Assembly: GCF_013410745.1 (NCBI RefSeq)
Contig: NZ_JACCFY010000001.1
Coordinates: 3,224,001-3,288,000, forward strand
Direction: 5' to 3'
DNA length: 64,000 nucleotides
From: Nesterenkonia xinjiangensis
Lineage (GTDB): Bacteria; Actinomycetota; Actinomycetes; Actinomycetales; Micrococcaceae
The position numbers and the translations under genes were made by a program. The notes under the pieces are model-generated. The model was given only the letters and a program-made list of their open reading frames with translations, was not told where the DNA came from and searched no databases. Positions 62,251 to 64,000 of the stretch are shown here, piece after piece; positions within the stretch are counted from its first letter, which is position 1; every line of letters begins with the position of its first letter.

Positions 62251-64000
62251 GTGAGAGCAGAGCCGCTCAGCGCAGAGACCCGCCGTGAGGCGCTGGACGC
62301 CATGGCCGGGACCAGTCCCGAGGACCCTCTGGACATCCTGATCGTCGGCGGAGGTGTCGTCGGCGCAGCCGCGGCCTTCGACGCCGCCACCCGAGGCCTG
62401 CGTGTGGGTCTGGTGGAGTCGCAGGATCTGGCCCAGGGTACATCCTCCCGTTCCTCGAAGCTCGTCCACGGTGGTCTGCGCTATCTGCAGATGCTGGACT
62501 TCAAGCTCGTCGCCGAGGCCCTGCGCGAGCGCGACCTGCTGCTGAAGCACACCGCGCCGCACCTGGTCCGTGCCCTGCCGTTCGTCTTTCCCTTCGAGAA
62601 GCGTGTGGTCGACCGCGCCTTCATCGGCTCCGGCGTCTCGCTCTATGATGCGATGTCCATGCGGCCGGGGGAGAAGCGTCCGGTGCCGTTCCACCGCCAT
62701 CTCTCCCGCACCCGCCTGCGCCAGCGCTTCGCCGGCCTGGACCACGAGAAGTTCATCGGTGCGCTGGAGTACTACGACGCCCAGGTCGACGATGCTCGCC
62801 TGGTGATGACTCTGGCTCGGAGCGCCCACAGCCTCGGCGCCCAGATCGCCACCCGTACCGAGGTGATCGAGTATCTGCGTGCGGAGGCTCCCGACGTCGA
62901 CGACGCCGATCAGGCCGCCGCCGAGGACGCCCCGGTCCAGGGAGTGACCGTGCGGGACAAGGAGACCGGGCGACGCCTGGAGATCCACGCCCGGGAGACG
63001 ATCCTGGCCGCCGGCGTCTGGACCGGACGTCAGCAGGAGGCCGCCGACGTGCCGTCTGGGCTGAAGGTGCTCGCCTCCAAGGGCATCCACATCACCGTGC
63101 CCAAGGACCGGATCGCCGCGGACGACCATGTCGGAGTGATCACGCAGACCGAGAAGTCGGTCCTGTTCATCATTCCCATGGGGAACTACTGGTCGATCGG
63201 CACCACCGACACCGCCTGGCACGAGGACGTCGACACGCCTGCACCGACCTCGGAGGACATCGACTACGTGCTCGAGCACGCCAACGCCGTGCTGGAGGCG
63301 GATCTCAGCCGGGAGGACGTCATCGGCAGCTGGGCGGGCCTGCGGCCGCTGCTGCAGCCGATGGAGACTGACGAGTCCAAGAGCTCCAAGGTCTCCCGCG
63401 AGCACACCGTCATGCAGCTCTCTCCGGGACTCTCCGCAGTGGCCGGGGGCAAGCTCACCACCTATCGGGTGATGGCCGAGGACATCATCTCCTTCGCGCT
63501 CGGAGACCGCCAGGTCCACCGCGAGAGCCTCACCCATGCGATGCCGCTGTTGGGCGCGCAGGGCTACAGCGAATGGGAGTCCCGTGCCCCAGAGATCGCC
63601 CGCGACTACGGCTGGTCCGACGAGACCGTGGACCGCCTGCTGAACCGCTATGGCGCCCTGCTGGCCGAGCTGCTCGCCCTGGTGGACCAGGACGCCGATC
63701 TCGGCGAGGAGGTCCCGGACAGCGGGGGCCACCTCCGCGTGGAGTTCGTCTACGCCGCCCGCGCCGAGGGAGCCCTGCACGTGGAGGATCTCTTGGAGCG
63801 TCGCACACGGGTCTTCCACGAGGTGCCGGACCGTGGTCTCCGGGCCATGGAGACCGTCGTCGAGCTGGTCGCCCCGATCCTGGCTTGGGATGAGGAGACC
63901 GTCGCCCGAGAGAAGGCGGCCTTCACCGGAGTGGTGGAGGCGCATCTGGCCGCCGAGCGCTCCAGCAGCGACGCCGAGGCGGCCGGACTGGTCTCCGCGG
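62251..64000 (+). CDS. glpD: Aerobic glycerol-3-phosphate dehydrogenase (truncated by window end)
   Basis: The frame is open for 583 codons to the window edge; typical length is 560-590, so only the tail is missing. GlpD is a membrane-associated FAD enzyme passing electrons from glycerol-3-phosphate to menaquinone. It has the FAD-binding DILIVGGGVVGAAAAFDAA, GTSSRSSKLVHGGLRYLQ, MGNYWSIGTTDTAWH and the C-terminal DAO-C domain. The GTG start has AAGGAG 7 bp upstream. Regulation is probably by the divergent SorC-type protein through the palindrome. glpF/glpK would be expected beyond the window. Confidence 0.95.
   Translation, partial: MRAEPLSAETRREALDAMAGTSPEDPLDILIVGGGVVGAAAAFDAATRGLRVGLVESQDLAQGTSSRSSKLVHGGLRYLQMLDFKLVAEALRERDLLLKHTAPHLVRALPFVFPFEKRVVDRAFIGSGVSLYDAMSMRPGEKRPVPFHRHLSRTRLRQRFAGLDHEKFIGALEYYDAQVDDARLVMTLARSAHSLGAQIATRTEVIEYLRAEAPDVDDADQAAAEDAPVQGVTVRDKETGRRLEIHARETILAAGVWTGRQQEAADVPSGLKVLASKGIHITVPKDRIAADDHVGVITQTEKSVLFIIPMGNYWSIGTTDTAWHEDVDTPAPTSEDIDYVLEHANAVLEADLSREDVIGSWAGLRPLLQPMETDESKSSKVSREHTVMQLSPGLSAVAGGKLTTYRVMAEDIISFALGDRQVHRESLTHAMPLLGAQGYSEWESRAPEIARDYGWSDETVDRLLNRYGALLAELLALVDQDADLGEEVPDSGGHLRVEFVYAARAEGALHVEDLLERRTRVFHEVPDRGLRAMETVVELVAPILAWDEETVAREKAAFTGVVEAHLAAERSSSDAEAAGLVSA

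Noticed and set aside
62137-63945. 602-codon frame antisense to glpD
   Set aside because: Shadow frame; would also run across the sorC-glpD operator region.

Overview
This is a GC-rich actinobacterial chromosome segment with almost only vertically inherited core genes. The fused-diheme QcrC/QcrA/QcrB branch, mihF, a signal-peptide/Rpf/LysM resuscitation factor, a motif-less actinobacterial PriA, MptB-type GT-C mannosyltransferases and the pyrR-B-C-(membrane protein)-carAB-pyrF order all point to Micrococcales, most likely Micrococcaceae. A Nesterenkonia/Micrococcus-like host is inference from gene style; no rRNA is present. No insertion sequence, prophage, integrase or CRISPR array was seen.

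Layout. 1-3370: qcrC (3' end)-qcrA-qcrB, closed by a 23-bp-stem terminator. 3493-10291: rarA, dtd, aspS, hisS and a DUF349 protein carrying a perfect 15-bp tandem repeat. 10384-25978: a nearly unbroken plus-strand series, mltG-aroE-aroC-aroK-aroB-efp-nusB (cell wall, shikimate pathway, translation, antitermination), then the complete UMP pathway pyrR-pyrB-pyrC-membrane protein-carA-carB-pyrF behind a PyrR-type RNA leader. 26109-32321: mihF, gmk, rpoZ, coaBC, metK and a helicase-dead priA. 32369-40757: an alpha/beta hydrolase, leuS, degV, comEA-comEC. 40880-47655: the most accessory-looking part, with an rpf gene behind a long structured leader, an alditol-oxidase-like flavoenzyme, a stand-alone MurF-like ligase, a DUF6326 membrane protein and a divergent two-component system. 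47793-48681: tRNA-His and orn. 48793-53460: three overlapping GT-C glycosyltransferases, probably for lipomannan. 53579-64000: SRAP-family DNA-protein crosslinker, AEC transporter, small secreted protein, SGNH hydrolase, ChrA-type transporter, TPP riboswitch-thiD, small alarmone synthetase, SorC-type regulator and glpD, which runs off the end.

Regulation visible in the sequence. (i) A pyrR leader in which the Shine-Dalgarno and a perfect anti-Shine-Dalgarno flank a PyrR-binding-like hairpin. (ii) A TPP riboswitch whose 3' strand contains the thiD ribosome site. (iii) An H-type-pseudoknot-capable leader in front of rpf that I could not match to a known riboswitch. (iv) An 18-bp palindrome between sorC and glpD. 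(v) About ten genes with a TAnnnT-like box 6-7 nt before an ATG/GTG start and no ribosome binding site, the signature of leaderless mRNAs. The best candidates for something undescribed are the rpf leader RNA and the 41.6-47.7 kb envelope cluster. No wholly novel multi-gene system is evident.

Start codons were chosen by family alignment from memory plus ribosome-site or -10 spacing. No database search was possible.
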